Positions 52,632 through 64,000 of a DNA stretch of 64,000 nucleotides are shown piece after piece (position 1 is the stretch's first letter; every line of letters begins with the position of its first letter). Source of the stretch: Cerrena zonata (Eukaryota; Basidiomycota; Agaricomycetes; Polyporales; Cerrenaceae); NCBI GenBank assembly GCA_038087015.1, contig JASBNA010000006.1, positions 1,888,744 to 1,952,743 of the forward strand, read 5' to 3'. The notes beneath the pieces are model-generated. The model did not search any database, was not told where the DNA came from, and worked only from the letters and a program-made list of their open reading frames with translations. Position numbers and translations under genes: made by a program.

Positions 52632-53498
52632 CTAGTTCCAGTCGAATCCGAGAGATCCATCGTTCACCTCGCAGTCAGCACCCCAGATAGTTGTGCCAAT
52701 ATTAAGACGTCCAAATGAAATAAGCCACATCTTAGGTAGCATTAACTTATCGTCTGCAGGATCCGAGTCAGAGGATGGTTCCTACGAAAGGGATTAGGTT
52801 ACGTTTAAGTGATACCCGGAATGTTAATGGCGAACCTCAGGTGATAGACGCAGGTGACTGTCCACTAAACTCCTGCAAATAATTTCCGCAAAGTCTGCAA
52901 AGGTTGTTGATACACTGAGGCGCATACGCTGTTCCTGCGGCTCATACTTATGGTACTTAAAGCAGCTAGTTGAGGGTGTGTCGAGTGATTATAGTATGTA
53001 AGAACTCACCATAAGCGTCCACACGATAGTAACCTCGCTTGTCAAGGGAATAGTCTTGTCTCCATCGTCGAGAATACTTCGATCGTTGAGAAATTGAGAT
53101 ACATAGAGGCCGGGTATCCCATTACAGGTGAACAATAGTCCTGGGATGTAGTTGGGAACGCGTAGTGGTGTTTCACCTGGAGCGAGGACTGAATTCACCG
53201 ACAAAGAATTCTCTTCAATCGCCTGTTCAAAAGCTGGGGCCTCGAAGATTTGCTCTTGTCGATGTTCCATGTATCGACCCGGATGGGCCGCTTGTGACGG
53301 AGTTTCCCTGCTTGTGGGGAGTGAATAATTGTGGTGGGAATCATCGGTGATAATGATGAGTGGAATGGAGACTTCGGAGACTTCGGGGGACTGGAGTTCC
53401 ATATTCAACATGGCTTCTTCTAGCTCAGAGACAGAGATAGGTTGTATATTAGTGACATAGTTCCAGTTAGCAGAAGTAGCGTGGTGATCACTGAACAT
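52632..53498 (-). CDS. Unrecognised 'WPGY' family-related protein, copy 2
   Basis: ATG 53498 (MFSDHHATSANWNYVTNIQP) and a long disordered, acidic N-terminal half. The conserved part has NYIPGLLFTCNGIPGLYVSQ, LNDRSILDDGDKTI and a strand VTIVWTLM. Downstream exons give YHKYEPQEQRMRLSVSTTFA then DFAEIICRSLVDSHLRLSPE, and the last carries KMWLISFGRLNIGTTIWGAD and ends LGFDWN at 52632. The N-terminal IPG and C-terminal W-L-I-S-F blocks match the layout of 54227-55596, but the WPGY motif itself is absent. Two of the introns have AAG or TAG acceptors that fit in phase 0. Confidence 0.55.
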
Positions 53499-54226
53499 GA
53501 GCGAGAAGTCTGAGAGGAAAGGAGGAATGAGTGGGGTCTCACGACGTTGTGGTGGTGTTATATAAGGGGTTCACGTTTGACATCTGGGATATGAGTAGTC
53601 AATAATGAAGTAATCAGAACTCGATGAAATTGTTAAACAATGCCGTTTCCTTACTTACCGTTTACGCGCACAGTCGACAATCGTATGGTAGACGACGGCC
53701 CATGCCTATTAGAGATCCCGAAGGCTGTTGTTAGCAAGATAAAGTCAATGATCAGATACACTGGCCAATGCGGATAATGGAAATTCATAGACAATGACAA
53801 CGCCAGTGTGCGCTAGTTCATTGACTTGTACAAGGCCGTCGGAGGGCTAGACGCCTCAACGTCACTCGACCTGAATGGAGGATTATAATTAGAAGACGAA
53901 GTTCAAAATTTGAGCTATAAAATAACTGGGTAAAAGAGCGGGGTGTACACATAGGAATGGGATTCAGAAGACATGCACGGTGAAAGGAGAAGAGCAATCA
54001 ATAACGGGGAAGGTCGTGTTAGTGAGCCTGTGGACATGAGCCAGGTGATGTGAGAGCCAGACTGGATGTTAACATAGGGATAAAGTAAGGTAGCAAATCG
54101 AGATGAGACGAGGAGCCACACAACACTTGTGAGACGGAAATGAGTAGACGGGAAAGAGGAGGCAGTCCGTGAACCTGTGAGGATGCCTTTGAGCAGAAGA
54201 CCCATAACGCGACCATATTAACCACG
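53499..54226. other. Gap between two paralogous genes
   Basis: The promoter of copy 2 lies at the left end (53499-53600). A 96-codon hydrophobic frame (53915-54205, minus) sits at the 3' flank of copy 3 and was not accepted as a gene. Confidence 0.4.
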
Positions 54227-55596
54227 TTATGCGGTATCTACTTCAAGCTCGGCAACCCACATATTCGCTGCAGCAAGTTTAACAGAGACAAGCCATAACT
54301 TGTCGAAACTTATACCGCTACGGTGTATCTTCCAAGGAGCGAACTCTGGGGCAATCTTGCGTTGCTACACAAATTATTAGCTCATGAACGAGAAATGATT
54401 AGCTACAAGTACTTACCGAAAGCCATTTCAACTTCTTCTCTAACCTGGCACTTATCAAGTTAGCGAACTTTGCTCGAGTAAGATGGCTTTTATTATCCTG
54501 CACCGGCACGTATAAGCCCACTCGCTCATAACCAGGCCACTAATACAGCTAACACTCAGTCAACGAAGCTGATGGACACTGCATGACTTACTGTTAGAAC
54601 AAGCCATATTTGCCTGGAGCCCTGGGACCTGAAAACCATATCGTGAGCGCCATCCAATCCTATCTCGTCAATGTGCTTGACAGCGTCTTTTAGTCGGATC
54701 CCCGGGATTCCATCGATTGTGAAGTCAACCTGGAAGCTATCATTACTTTTTGCTTCTATACGTTGGGGTACTCTCAGACGAGGGGGAGTCAGGAATCGGT
54801 AGTCGGTATTGGCGCGCGAACCATTGCCCGAATCACCGATAGGAAGTGAGCCCTGCTGTGAACCTTGTTGTGCACAACCCGAATAGAATATACCTTGAGG
54901 AAACTGAGCAGGATAGTGTGCCGGTGAAAGATCGTGGGTGGCATAAGGAGGCGACAAGTGCGAATGCTGTGAAGATGCGGGTGGTGGATTCGGAGGTGCA
55001 AACAGACAAGAAGTAGGGAAATATGGAGATGGAGACGAAGACGTGTAAGAGAAAGGCGATGAGTGAGCGGACGATGGTGACAATGATGACGCCTCCAACA
55101 GCGGCGTGATAGATGTGTGAGAGTGAGAGCTCGGAGTCGACCATGGCGATATAGGAGATTGGTCAGATATGGGCAACGGCGGCAACCCATAATCAAAGCA
55201 CTGAGTGCTATTTGGGACAAAGCTTGTGTCCTCGAACTCCTTGAGTTCTATTTGTTGAAGCACTGGAAGGTAGGCATCATACGCGTTGACTCGAGCTGAC
55301 ATATCAGTAGGACCAGGCGTATGATTTTGGAAATAAGGATGCGAAGCCACGGGGGGTTCGTCCTATATACTGATCAGTCACTGAGCCACTGGAAAAGGAG
55401 TATGAGTCAGACTCACCGAAGGTTCACCCATTCCAGGCTGGCCGTTAGAAAAGGTCACCTCATATTGTTGATTAAAGTAGGGGTTGTACATGAGCTGTTT
55501 GGCAGGGATAGACAGGAGCTGGATAGAATCAGTTGAACATGTATCTCGGGTTATATCCCCTCCCACGATGTGGCAGTTCTGGTCAGCACTAAACAT
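54227..55596 (-). CDS. Unrecognised 'WPGY' family protein, copy 3
   Basis: Start ATG 55596 (MFSADQNCHIVGGDITRDTC). The first exon ends at GEPS and splices into DEPPVASHPYFQNHTPGPT. A long P/S/H-rich disordered middle includes SPSSAHSSPFSYTSSSPSP. The folded block follows: FTIDGIPGIRLKDAVKHIDE, DMVFRSQGSRQIWLVLT, then intron, WPGYERVGLYVPVQDNKSHL, then LARLEKKLKWLS-type helices. The last exon ends RSGISFDKLWLVSVKLAAAN and VAELEVDTA at 54227. It parallels 43549-44388 in the WPGY and GISFDK[IL]W motifs and in intron position. No known family is recognised. Confidence 0.65.
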
Positions 55597-57518
55597 AGTG
55601 GAATCAGCACGGTCGAGATTCTACACGACTCTACATTCCTAGAAACATCGATGGAAAAGAGACACGACGTCAACACGAGTGGGGATGTTCACAGGTTGGG
55701 ACCAGTATAGGGAAGATGCGTCCAGGGAAATGTGTTGGCAGTGCAGGGCCTCAAGGATCACGACAGGACGATGTCATAGACCTTCCAAACTCTGTCTGAG
55801 AACGAATCTAAACAAAATACATGCGATGCGGGACCTCCTGATGAGCCCACCCAAAGGCACTTGAGAAAGTCCAACACCGCCATACGCGCTACACAGAGCG
55901 CTGGTCATCATGACCTCTTCCTCGAATTTGTCAACCGGCCACAAACTCGAGATTTACAATAATCAAGATGTGCACGACCTTATTCATTTTTCCTTCCATA
56001 ACTCAAAATAATTGCAGCGTGTTATAACAGAAATGGCACTTGGTGCTCGAACCAAGGGGATGGTCGACGTCACTGAAGGCGATGTCGCATTATATCTTTC
56101 AAGGTAATTCCGCAGAGTGGCAGTGAAGCTCAAGAAAGGATGAAATCGAATGTGGGGTAATCGTACGTATTTATTTATTCTTAGTTTTGACAACACCATG
56201 CTTACAATTCGCGTATTTTGATTGATGTAGCTATCCTCCATGGACCGCGAACACTGCCAAATTACATTATCTCTGCTCCTTTACCTCGAACGTGACAGAT
56301 ACGTACTCAGTTTCGCCGTACTTATTAGTACCAAATGAATATTGACAGGTCCACACTCATATCCCTGACCATCACGGCCGGAGCTGTAGACAGACACTTT
56401 GAGCATGGCTTGAGGCAAATTCATCACTAGGTGAACGATAATGCCGACTGTTTATTGTCGCCACCGATAATTCCAGTACGGAGCCAGAAGTTCCGCCTCG
56501 CAATTTCCTCCACCGGTTACGACCATCCAGGACCAGCATGATCTCTATCGTCCACCTTCGAACTGCGCACGCATATAGCGTCTTTCTACCTTCAGTTGAC
56601 CAAGTATAACGAAGTATTTCGCTGAATTATCATTTCCCACTGTATTCCATGCGGCACTTCCAATCTCGCACCCTTGTCGCTCGACTCCATCCTCCATTGT
56701 TCATTTATTCGCCTCGACCACAGTTTCTTCAAGCGATAAGTTCTCGCCCCCGCTGATAAGTATGATTTGGTGTTCAATTAGAGATGTCCTCTATCTCTGC
56801 CTGTCAATGCCATTTGACTCCTGATTATACCCGATCGTTCAAGATTATCTGTGGTGCTAAAGTTCAATGTTCCACTGTGCCTTCGTATTCTGCATCGGTC
56901 CCAAGTTGACACTTACAGGGATCATAAAACAAGAAACATATCATACCGGCGATCTAGGTCATATGGACGCCTACCAATGCGCAAGCTTAACGCCGCGAAT
57001 CTCGGGTGCTTTGGAGCTGTCGCGGCGGAAGATTTTAAAAGACCGTAGGTACGTACGCGTCCTCCATAACCTCCGCCTAAAACGCATCTCAAGCAACATA
57101 ATATATAGTGATCCCGATCCTCGTGGTCCCTTGGGGGCATGTCGAGTGCTGAGACCCTGCATTTCCGGAAAATCTGCCTCATGTTTACAACGCGGCACCA
57201 GTGTATCCTCTTCAAATACGTCAATTTCGTTGTGTGGACCCTGTGTTGCTGTGCTTGACGTGCTGTGAGTCACTGTTTGTAAGTTATCCCATTTATTCAT
57301 TTTTACACCTCAACTTGGCATAGTTCGATCGTTTGTGCAGATCCATCAGAGTAGTTACCTCAATTTGGTGCAACAGCACTGATCTGAGGACTGCAGGGAC
57401 CTTGTCCGACCATTTGGCTCTCTTTTTCCAAAACTAGACGCCGTAGGCTTGCGTACACCATACATTGATACAGACTATCATCCCAACCAACTTCTATACC
57501 CGGGCCCTACTTGTGAAT
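55597..57518. other. 1.9-kb stretch without a supported gene
   Basis: Frames of up to 133 codons exist (for example 56867-57268 plus and 56922-57300 minus), but they overlap each other, carry no recognisable motif and do not splice into longer proteins. No repeat or RNA gene was seen. Confidence 0.35.
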
Positions 57519-58493
57519 CTACGCATCTGTCAAGTAGTTTCCAAGTATGTCCATGTAACGCCCAGTCTCCTCATAGTGCGGTGCATGACTTGACTCGGCG
57601 AAGGTCACCCACTTGACTTTGGGTATACTAACGAAATGTCTCTTCATCACACTATCCTGCGCCCCATCCCATTTCCCGTTTGTTAGCAAGGTTGGTACGT
57701 CAATTCGATATAGATCTGCCGTGATGTCGAAGCTCTTCAACGTTCCGGAGATGAAGAACTCGCTAGGCCCATTCCTGATTGATCACTAATGTCAGATCGC
57801 CAAAAATGACACCACAGTTTTTGAAACTCACATCGTCATGTACACTGTAGGATCCTGTGCGATGGCCTGGAAGCTCTTGACGAAACCCTCAGGCATGGGC
57901 TTGACCCTACAAGTAAACTCCTCATTGTATCTGTCCGAGGCGGCTTGGTACTCCGGACTTTCCACAGTCCCAGCAGCCTCATGTTTGTTCAGAACCTCTT
58001 GCACATCCTTCGGAAGCAAGGCCTTCAGCCCGCCCGCCGCCTTCTCCCAATCTTCCATCTTCGCCGGAGACGAAGCAAGGACGAGACGCCTCAGCCCCTT
58101 TGGTTGGAGGATGGCAAAACTCGTGGCTAGCATCCCTCCCCAAGAGTGTCCTAGGAGGTCATACTCCTGGATTCCGAGATGGCCGAGAAGGTTATTAAGC
58201 TCGTCGATGAAGAGCTGGACGGTCCAAAAGCTTCCGTCGCCTTTCTTCTCGGGAAGGTGAGTGGAGGCACCGTTTCCTATCTGGTCGTAGAAGACGATTG
58301 GAATACCATGAGCTCTGTAAAGCTCGTCGTGATTAGTGAGGTAATGGTGCGTGGCGCCAGGACCTCCATGCAGTGTGACAAGAGGCGTCTTTCCTGAGGA
58401 CAAGTCGCCGCATATCCAATAATGCGTCTTGCAGGGCTTTCCCGCTGCAGGGACGTTAAATTCAACTTCGCCTTCGCGGTACGGGGTCGACAT
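57519..58493 (-). CDS. Proline iminopeptidase-like alpha/beta hydrolase (family S33)
   Basis: ATG 58493 (MSTPYREGEVEFNVPAAGKP), two exons. The oxyanion loop HGGPGATHHYL and FYDQIGNGASTHLP are typical of proline iminopeptidases. The nucleophile elbow is LLGHSWGGMLATSFA. Exon 1 ends DPTVYMTM. Exon 2 holds the likely acid region (VPTLLTNGKWDGAQDS) and the catalytic histidine in FAESSHAPHYEET, ending YLTDA at 57519. It is about 300 residues, usual for the family. It probably removes N-terminal proline from peptides or hydrolyses a related amide; the substrate cannot be told from sequence. There is no signal peptide. Confidence 0.88.
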
Positions 58494-59137
58494 CGTTCGA
58501 TTGTGGCGTATACGAGGGGGAAAGAGTGTTGGTTGTTAAGCTCTTGCTTCTTGTTCCCACTCACCTTTGGTTTTATATCATCACTCAATCCGCATCGGAT
58601 AGCCGACAGTAGAAGATAGGGTATACCCATGGGGTTCTCTGGGCGGCGAACACACGGATATGAAACCTTGGACCAAATTTCGGCGCGACGAGGTTATACA
58701 TGTGATCATCCAACATCATCTCTTTGCATGACGACTTCTAAACTTTACTTCCTGGAATGAGACATTTCACGCACCGGTAAACTGTCATCAAAAGGCAATG
58801 CAAAGCGCCAGGGTAGTGATGGAGGTATAGCTGCATTATTCACTTACGTCCCTGCTCAACTCGTACCTGTGTTCCGAACGAGACGAAGGGATGCAATAAA
58901 TTATGCTATTCACCTAATGACCAACGACCGACATATTGAACACGCGTAAACAGGTAAGCATTCTAGGACGAAGAGGGAAGGGGAATGGTCCATAAGCATA
59001 GCCACACCTAGCAATCAAGCACAAACGGATTCATATGTGGAAGTCTATAAAGAACATTCCAAGCTGCTCGGGTGTGTGTAAATATATAGCAGCGAAAGTT
59101 ATACGCAAACAAAACGGGGCGTATATGTATGTAGAGG
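58494..59137. other. Intergenic between iminopeptidase and eIF2A
   Basis: About 300 bp upstream of the iminopeptidase start and the 3' flank of eIF2A. No gene seen. Confidence 0.4.
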
Positions 59138-61209
59138 CTATGAGGAAATTCCAAGCTTGGAGAGCTCCGCACGAATCTCAGCTTCCGTCTCGATCTTCTT
59201 AAGCTGCGTAGCCTCAAGGCGTTCACCCTTGTTCGATTTATCTTTGAGGTCTTCAATTGCTTTGAGCTGGTATCGAGATATGATTAACGTCGGGAAGCGG
59301 TGCATGGAACGGAAGAAGACGAACCTTCTTGTTTAAGTTACGAACTTTCTTGGCTATGGGATCCAGGATACTTCCCTCTGCCGGTGTTTCAGGCACAGAG
59401 CCGTTAGTGGGGCTCATTGCACCATTTGTGGCTTTGCCGTTCACTTGTATCTCAAGCGAAGGCCTTCCGTTAGGAGTCGTAGGCTCCTTTTTGCCACCAT
59501 CCTTCTTGCCTTTATTCTTTCTTCCTCTCTTCTCCGGCTCAGGGCTCCGAACAGGGGACGGAGAAGTCGGTGCACCAGGAACATGTCTTTTCGTACGCGT
59601 GCGTCCTGGAGCGGGACTGCGACTGAAGCGACCATTGGGCGTCGACGAACCACTCGGTGTTCCATCTTCACGCTTATAGGCGGAAGATGCCTCAAGGCCA
59701 CGTGCGCCAGGAGGTCGATAGGCTACAGCAGCCCTCACTGGTGCAGGTTTCGCGACATTGGCAAGCTCTTGTACACTTGGCGAAGGTGCAGGAGCGGCGG
59801 GAATATTCTGCGGGAACTGGGGAACAGTGTCAATGAGCGCGGGTCTCCACGATGTCTGATAGAGCTCATCGATCAACTGAACGTGCATAAGCGGCCCCGT
59901 GCAATGCCAGATCTTGATACCGTTGTCCACTCGTAGGCGAGGGGATAAGGTCGCAGTCAAGAGGAAACGACCATCTGGAGACCATTCACAGTGGGAGGTG
60001 TTCGCGGCGTCGATGTTTGTGACTTTATTCAGAGTGCGCCGATCGTAAATATCGAGAGTGCCTGCAAGGTTACCGAAACCAGCGAGGGCAATCAATCTGC
60101 CTTGGGGATTGAACGAGATAAAGTTGCAGAATGCGGTGCCAAAATCGTGTAGCGGTTTTGCACGTTGGTCAAGCAGCTTGGTCCTTGCGGGCATGTCTGG
60201 AGCAGCAAAAATCAGATACACATGGAGCACAGAAATGATTGCCGACACTTACAACCATACACGACAGCGAATTCCTTGGAGTTTGGACTCCAAGCAAAGT
60301 CATGAACAGGTCCCTCCTTGTCCAAGGTGACTCGGCAATCATAGTTGCCCGACGCACTGAGCAGGTAGAAACCACCGGTCTCGCCGTAATAACTCTTGTT
60401 GGCTTGATCAACATCTGTCTGAGTTAGTATTAACACCTGTGTGCCGATGGTGTTCCACTTGATCGTGGCGCGGTCCGCTTTAAAGAATGTCTTCTGTGAC
60501 GTGGGTGGCCCGGCGAGAGACGTGAGGCTGTAAATTTTTATACTGGCAGGTTGGCCCTGTGGGGGAAGTGTGAATAAGTGAGCATACATTGTTGACAGCA
60601 AGCTCTTACCTTCTTCTCGGCAACGAAGACAGCAATGGAAGGGTTCAACCCAGGACTCAGCGTCACCGAAGTTGCACCCTCGACCTTCAATCTGTCAGCA
60701 ACGCCCTTGGACCACTCGGCGGGGCGGAAAACTTGGATCTCCTGGCCCACAAGACGAACAGCATGCGACTCAGAGATGGTGTACTGCAGATCCCACCCTT
60801 CCTGCGACTTTTGGGTGAATGCGACAAGTTCCTCGCCAGTCGAGACGGAGAAGACTCTCTGGTTTTTGTGTTGCTGACCATCCTCCAGCTTCACCGGTCT
60901 CTCCCAGGTCGAGAGATATGTGCCACGCGGCGAAAAGTTGATCTCGACGATGTTCTGAAGCGGCAGCTCCTGAAGCAACTGCGCGCCTTCTGCCTGGTAG
61001 ATGTGAACACCAGAGGGGAGTGCATACGCATAGAGACGTCCATCGGAGCTGTATTTGTATGTGCGAGCTGGGACATCTGGATTCTGGAAGTTATCAAGAG
61101 GCGTGTAATTGGGAGTGCCTCCAACAAGACCGATTTTCTTTTGTGCGCGGTCTGTAGATGCCGAGTCAACACATGAGTGGTATCTATCGGATCGCAAACT
61201 TACAAGCAT
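59138..61209 (-). CDS. Eukaryotic translation initiation factor 2A
   Basis: A multi-exon gene. The N-terminal ATG at 61209 (MLVSLRSD) may splice at once to a segment including AQKKIGLVGGTPNYTPLD. WD-like beta-propeller blades follow (GRLYAYALPSGVHIYQAEG; IVEINFSPRGTYLSTWER; GPVHDFAWSPNSKEFAVVYG; ISFNPQGRLIALAGFGNLAG; NTSHCEWSPDGRFLLTATLS). The propeller is followed by IDELYQTSWRPALIDTVPQ. A low-complexity P/S/T/K tail and a C-terminal coiled segment (KKVRNLNKK; LKAIEDLKDKSNKGERLEAT; ELSKLGIS) end at 59138. This is the eIF2A layout, a nonconserved-route Met-tRNAi-binding factor that acts in the cytosol. Confidence 0.92.
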
Positions 61210-61752
61210 ATTGTTGAGAGGGTTGAGAGGCCATCTTGGGAGGAGAAGGTCGAGAGAAAGGGCAGGAAGGGTACAGAGGCAACTGAATGCCTCAAGGTGG
61301 TTGAGGGGGCGGAAGAAAGGTGTCGTCTATCTCTTTCTTGCCAATTTCAGCCAGAACGACACGTGCAATTTCACCTGGATTGCCGCCGCCCAATATAGTA
61401 TGCTTTCAAGTTCAAGCACTCTCTATATTCGATATAAACGGTTGGGTAATCCAATCTTGAAAGGGTTTTTTGAATTCTCGATAAATTAATATTATACAGA
61501 GTCGATCCTACCGTCGCTTCTCTAGCGAAAAGATTAAATAATATTTGCTACAAGGATAGGGAACAGCCCGTCACTGGGGAATCGTAGAGAAGGGGGCAAT
61601 GATAGTAGACGTTCAAGACGATTTGAATATAATAGAGATAGTATGTCGCTCCTAGTCTCAGACTAATAATAATTCAACTCAGTCCGTAGGTTCAGTCCGC
61701 CAAAAACAGCCCTAACAAGAAATGCGCCGGCGAATGTTCAACGAGATGAAAG
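61210..61752. other. Intergenic between eIF2A and kinase genes
   Basis: The eIF2A promoter region (purine-rich near 61210-61300) and the 3' flank of the kinase gene. Nothing else supported. Confidence 0.4.
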
Positions 61753-63320
61753 TTATAAGCCCATACGAGTGAGGTGATTAACCAAGGCGGGCGCACTGGG
61801 CCTCTCTGAAGGGTCTGCATTCCAGCACAGATTCATGAGGTGCCAGAGGTCGTCTGACATAGGCATATCAGCGTGGGCAGAAGGACGGCCAGGGCGGTGT
61901 CCGGAGATGACACGTCTAGCCACGAGGTTATGGTTCCTAGAAGGGTAGGGGTTTCGCAGAGTGTAGACCTAAATTGGAGCGTCAGTCACTCAAAACGCTA
62001 TGAAGAAAATGATCTTGGTTCGTACTTCGATAGAAAAACAGGCGAACGAATAAATATCCGATGCTTGTGTTGGACGTGAGTCACCAGTCAAGAGTTCTGG
62101 GGCCATCCATTGAGTAGCGCCTCCGTTATACGAACCATGACTATCGTTAGTCGCATTGATGAGAGAACTTAAGCCAAAATCGGCAAGTTGAATACGCAGA
62201 TCATTTGTGATGAGCACATTGGCCTATAGAAACTTGTTAGAGCGTATGCAATCGAGGAGAAAAGATTACACAACACAGACCCCTCGTACGTCCCCGTGGA
62301 TCATGCCTTTCTCACTCAAGAATCTGAGAGCCTTGGCGGTTTGCAGTAGCTACAGAAAGACAGATATCTCGTAAAATATATGTATAAAGAAAATAGTTTT
62401 ACTCACCCATTCACCGGCAGGGTATTCCTTATTTGCATGCTTCAGGGCTTCCGCTGCCTTTAAAATGCTACCCTTCTCCATCCAGGGCGAAATTAGACGC
62501 GGTCTGGAAGATGGATCAAAGTCAACTCCAATAAGTGGCAGGATATATTGATAGTCGCATTGCTTCCACAATATAACCTCAACAAAGAGTTTCTGGACAG
62601 GGTAATGGTGAAGTCAGATTTAGTTGCTGTTTTCGTTCAAATCTTCGTACCTTCCTGAATTTCGCTTTCTCCCCGTCTGCATCAGGACGAACACGAAGCT
62701 GTTTCACAGCAACATCCCTGTTAAGATATCTGCCCTTGTAAACGTCAGAAAACCCGCCATAAGCATATACCGTTGAAGTAAGTTCTACTCCTGAAGCATA
62801 GTAGTCGGGAGGAAGGTCGCAAACTTCGCGGCATTTCCTGAGAATCTTCCTGAGATCATCGCAATTTTGCGGGTTCTCATTTTTCTCATCAGGATCTTTG
62901 TCGGGTATGGTATTCTATGAAACGTGAGCGCAAGAGGTAATGTGACGACGGATCACGCACTGGTGTTGGAGGGGTGTCTACCTGGCGATCTTTTGCTGGC
63001 AAAGGATGTAGTCTTCCATGAGGAGCGGTCGTTTTCGAGGTCCAGTTAGGCAGTACGGGTGCAGTTTGGGTATAGGGTACAGCTTGTAGCACCGGGTTTA
63101 ATCTCACGAAGGAGGTGTTTGAGGATATGGTTGGCTGGGAGTTTGTTCGTTTGAGTGGGGCTGAGTATGATGAATTTAGGTGCGGAGGTAGGTTGTATTG
63201 TACAATCGTCAATGTCGTGTGCGGATTAGCGGAAGTAGGTGCAAAAAGTCCTCCTCGAGCAATTTCTTCATCCGCTGGGTGGGGTATCGAGCATAGAGAA
63301 ATATCTATTGTCTGGTGAAT
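61753..63320 (-). CDS. Tyrosine-kinase-like (TKL) protein kinase, N-terminus unresolved
   Basis: Several exons on the minus strand ending HLTRMGL at TAA (61753-61755). An S/T/P-rich N-terminal region (SYSAPLKRTNSQPTISSNTS) precedes the kinase. Kinase motifs are YAYGGFSDVYKGRYLN (G-loop), DVAVKQLRVRP (Lys), MIHGDVRGANVLI (catalytic loop, HGD in place of HRD), LADFGLSSL (DFG), GGATQWMAPELLTG (APE), and ASDIYSFACFSIE. About 260 residues of kinase. The 'HGDVRGANVL' loop is typical of the expanded fungal TKL group. The start codon is not resolved: the first exon's frame is open upstream of 63212 and needs another exon. Possible first exons lie near 63400. Confidence 0.8.
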
Positions 63321-64000
63321 GGATAGCTTTCATTCTAGGCTTAGCTCATACGCCATCATAGAGATTGTAAGAGTATCACTTACTGAGAGTGTTGGGGCAT
63401 TTTCTCGTCTCTCTTTTCTTGGAGAAGAAAAGGGACCATAATACCTAGGCTGTATAATGGGGTAATTCATCAGTACATGATTAGTACATGATCAGGGAGT
63501 ATAAGCGTACTACATACCAGCATGCTCAAATGAACGTCGGGAAAAGAGTGAACAACTGTATATCAATTCAATCTGGAGTGCGTCCAACCTAGGACCTCAG
63601 CAGACAAGAGCCACTTCGACGGAAAGAAACCGGTAGTCGTTCATTGCCCGGCTCGAAGGATAATCTTGTATGAACAGAGGAAGCTGGGTCGTCGTCTCTC
63701 TAAGACTGATTGTGACTGTATAGGTTTATATCGCATAATCAACTCGAAAGTGAGGTAAAAAAGGCGGAGCTAGGCACGCATGCATTATAGGAGCATTCTA
63801 CACGAGGATCAAGAGACTTCAAGCTTCAGGAATCAGCATGCATATACCTGTCAGCACGACGTGATTGGGAAACAAAAGAGCAAAAGCAGTAGTAAACAAC
63901 CGAATTGGCGACACGGTTTGCCGGGACGTTCACGGCGCCCTGTTCACCGTGTCTTCTTTGTACTCTACCACCACTTATCGTCTAGCATCGGGCACGATTG
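63321..64000. other. Right-hand end of the window; possible 5' exons of the kinase gene
   Basis: ATG-containing stretches on the minus strand near 63400-63460 could hold the kinase gene's first exon and promoter, but the splice phase was not matched. Otherwise no gene or repeat seen. Confidence 0.35.

Noticed and set aside
53915..54205. A 96-codon hydrophobic minus-strand ORF
   Set aside because: It starts just past the stop of the gene at 54227 on the same strand, has low-complexity content and is probably 3' UTR.
56867..57300. Frames of 100-133 codons on both strands
   Set aside because: They overlap each other, have no motifs and do not splice to neighbours.

Overview
The window reads as nuclear DNA of a filamentous basidiomycete, most likely an Agaricomycete. 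The evidence is short GT-AG introns of about 45-65 bases in almost every gene, and families typical of mushroom-forming fungi: F-box/LRR-like proteins, DUF6535 and DUF6593 proteins, an A1 aspartic protease, a steryl-glucosidase-type GH5 enzyme, ATG15 and eIF2A. No rRNA, tRNA or CRISPR was found. Coding frames were rebuilt by eye from splice signals and, where possible, from agreement between paralogous copies. Gene ends are usually firmer than gene starts.

Bases 1 to about 25,080 form one large mobile or mobile-derived region. It holds a 2,529-residue Helitron-type replication protein (DUF6570-like region, Rep/HUH with a Y-x3-Y pair, PIF1-like helicase, C-terminal USP-like cysteine protease). 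It also holds a repeated set of cargo genes: three copies of an ATP-grasp-like family (one cut by the window edge), three copies of an unrecognised family that I label VESF, a JmjC-like oxygenase, an unrecognised gene labelled gene C plus a relic of it, a tiny acidic-tailed gene, and another unrecognised minus-strand gene. Four arrays of a 21-bp iteron-like repeat (about 16 units, all in this region) punctuate it. Two arrays face one way (2.4 and 6.6 kb) and two the other (15.3 and 25.0 kb). The left end (1-2.3 kb) is a diverged duplicate of 11.0-13.2 kb with the same gene order. This multigene, iteron-punctuated cassette is the best candidate here for an undescribed system.

From about 25.3 kb rightward the content is ordinary fungal chromosome: a 114-residue four-exon gene, an F-box gene with a probable 1-bp frameshift, a dynamin-like GTPase, a second F-box gene, the ATG15 lipase, two DUF6593 genes around an aspartic protease and an F-box pseudogene, the GH5 gene, a DUF6535 membrane protein, a histidine acid phosphatase, a decayed AA9-like fragment, a proline iminopeptidase-like hydrolase, eIF2A and a tyrosine-kinase-like protein kinase. 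Three dispersed genes (43.5, 52.6 and 54.2 kb) belong to one unrecognised family with a shared C-terminal layout.

The host genes look like independent transcription units. The genes of the left 25 kb look co-organised: the JmjC-like gene and ATP-grasp copy 2 share a 154-bp divergent promoter; VESF copy 3 and the helicase share a 280-bp divergent promoter; ATP-grasp and VESF genes occur head-to-tail twice; and the arrays sit in 3' flanks or at unit boundaries.
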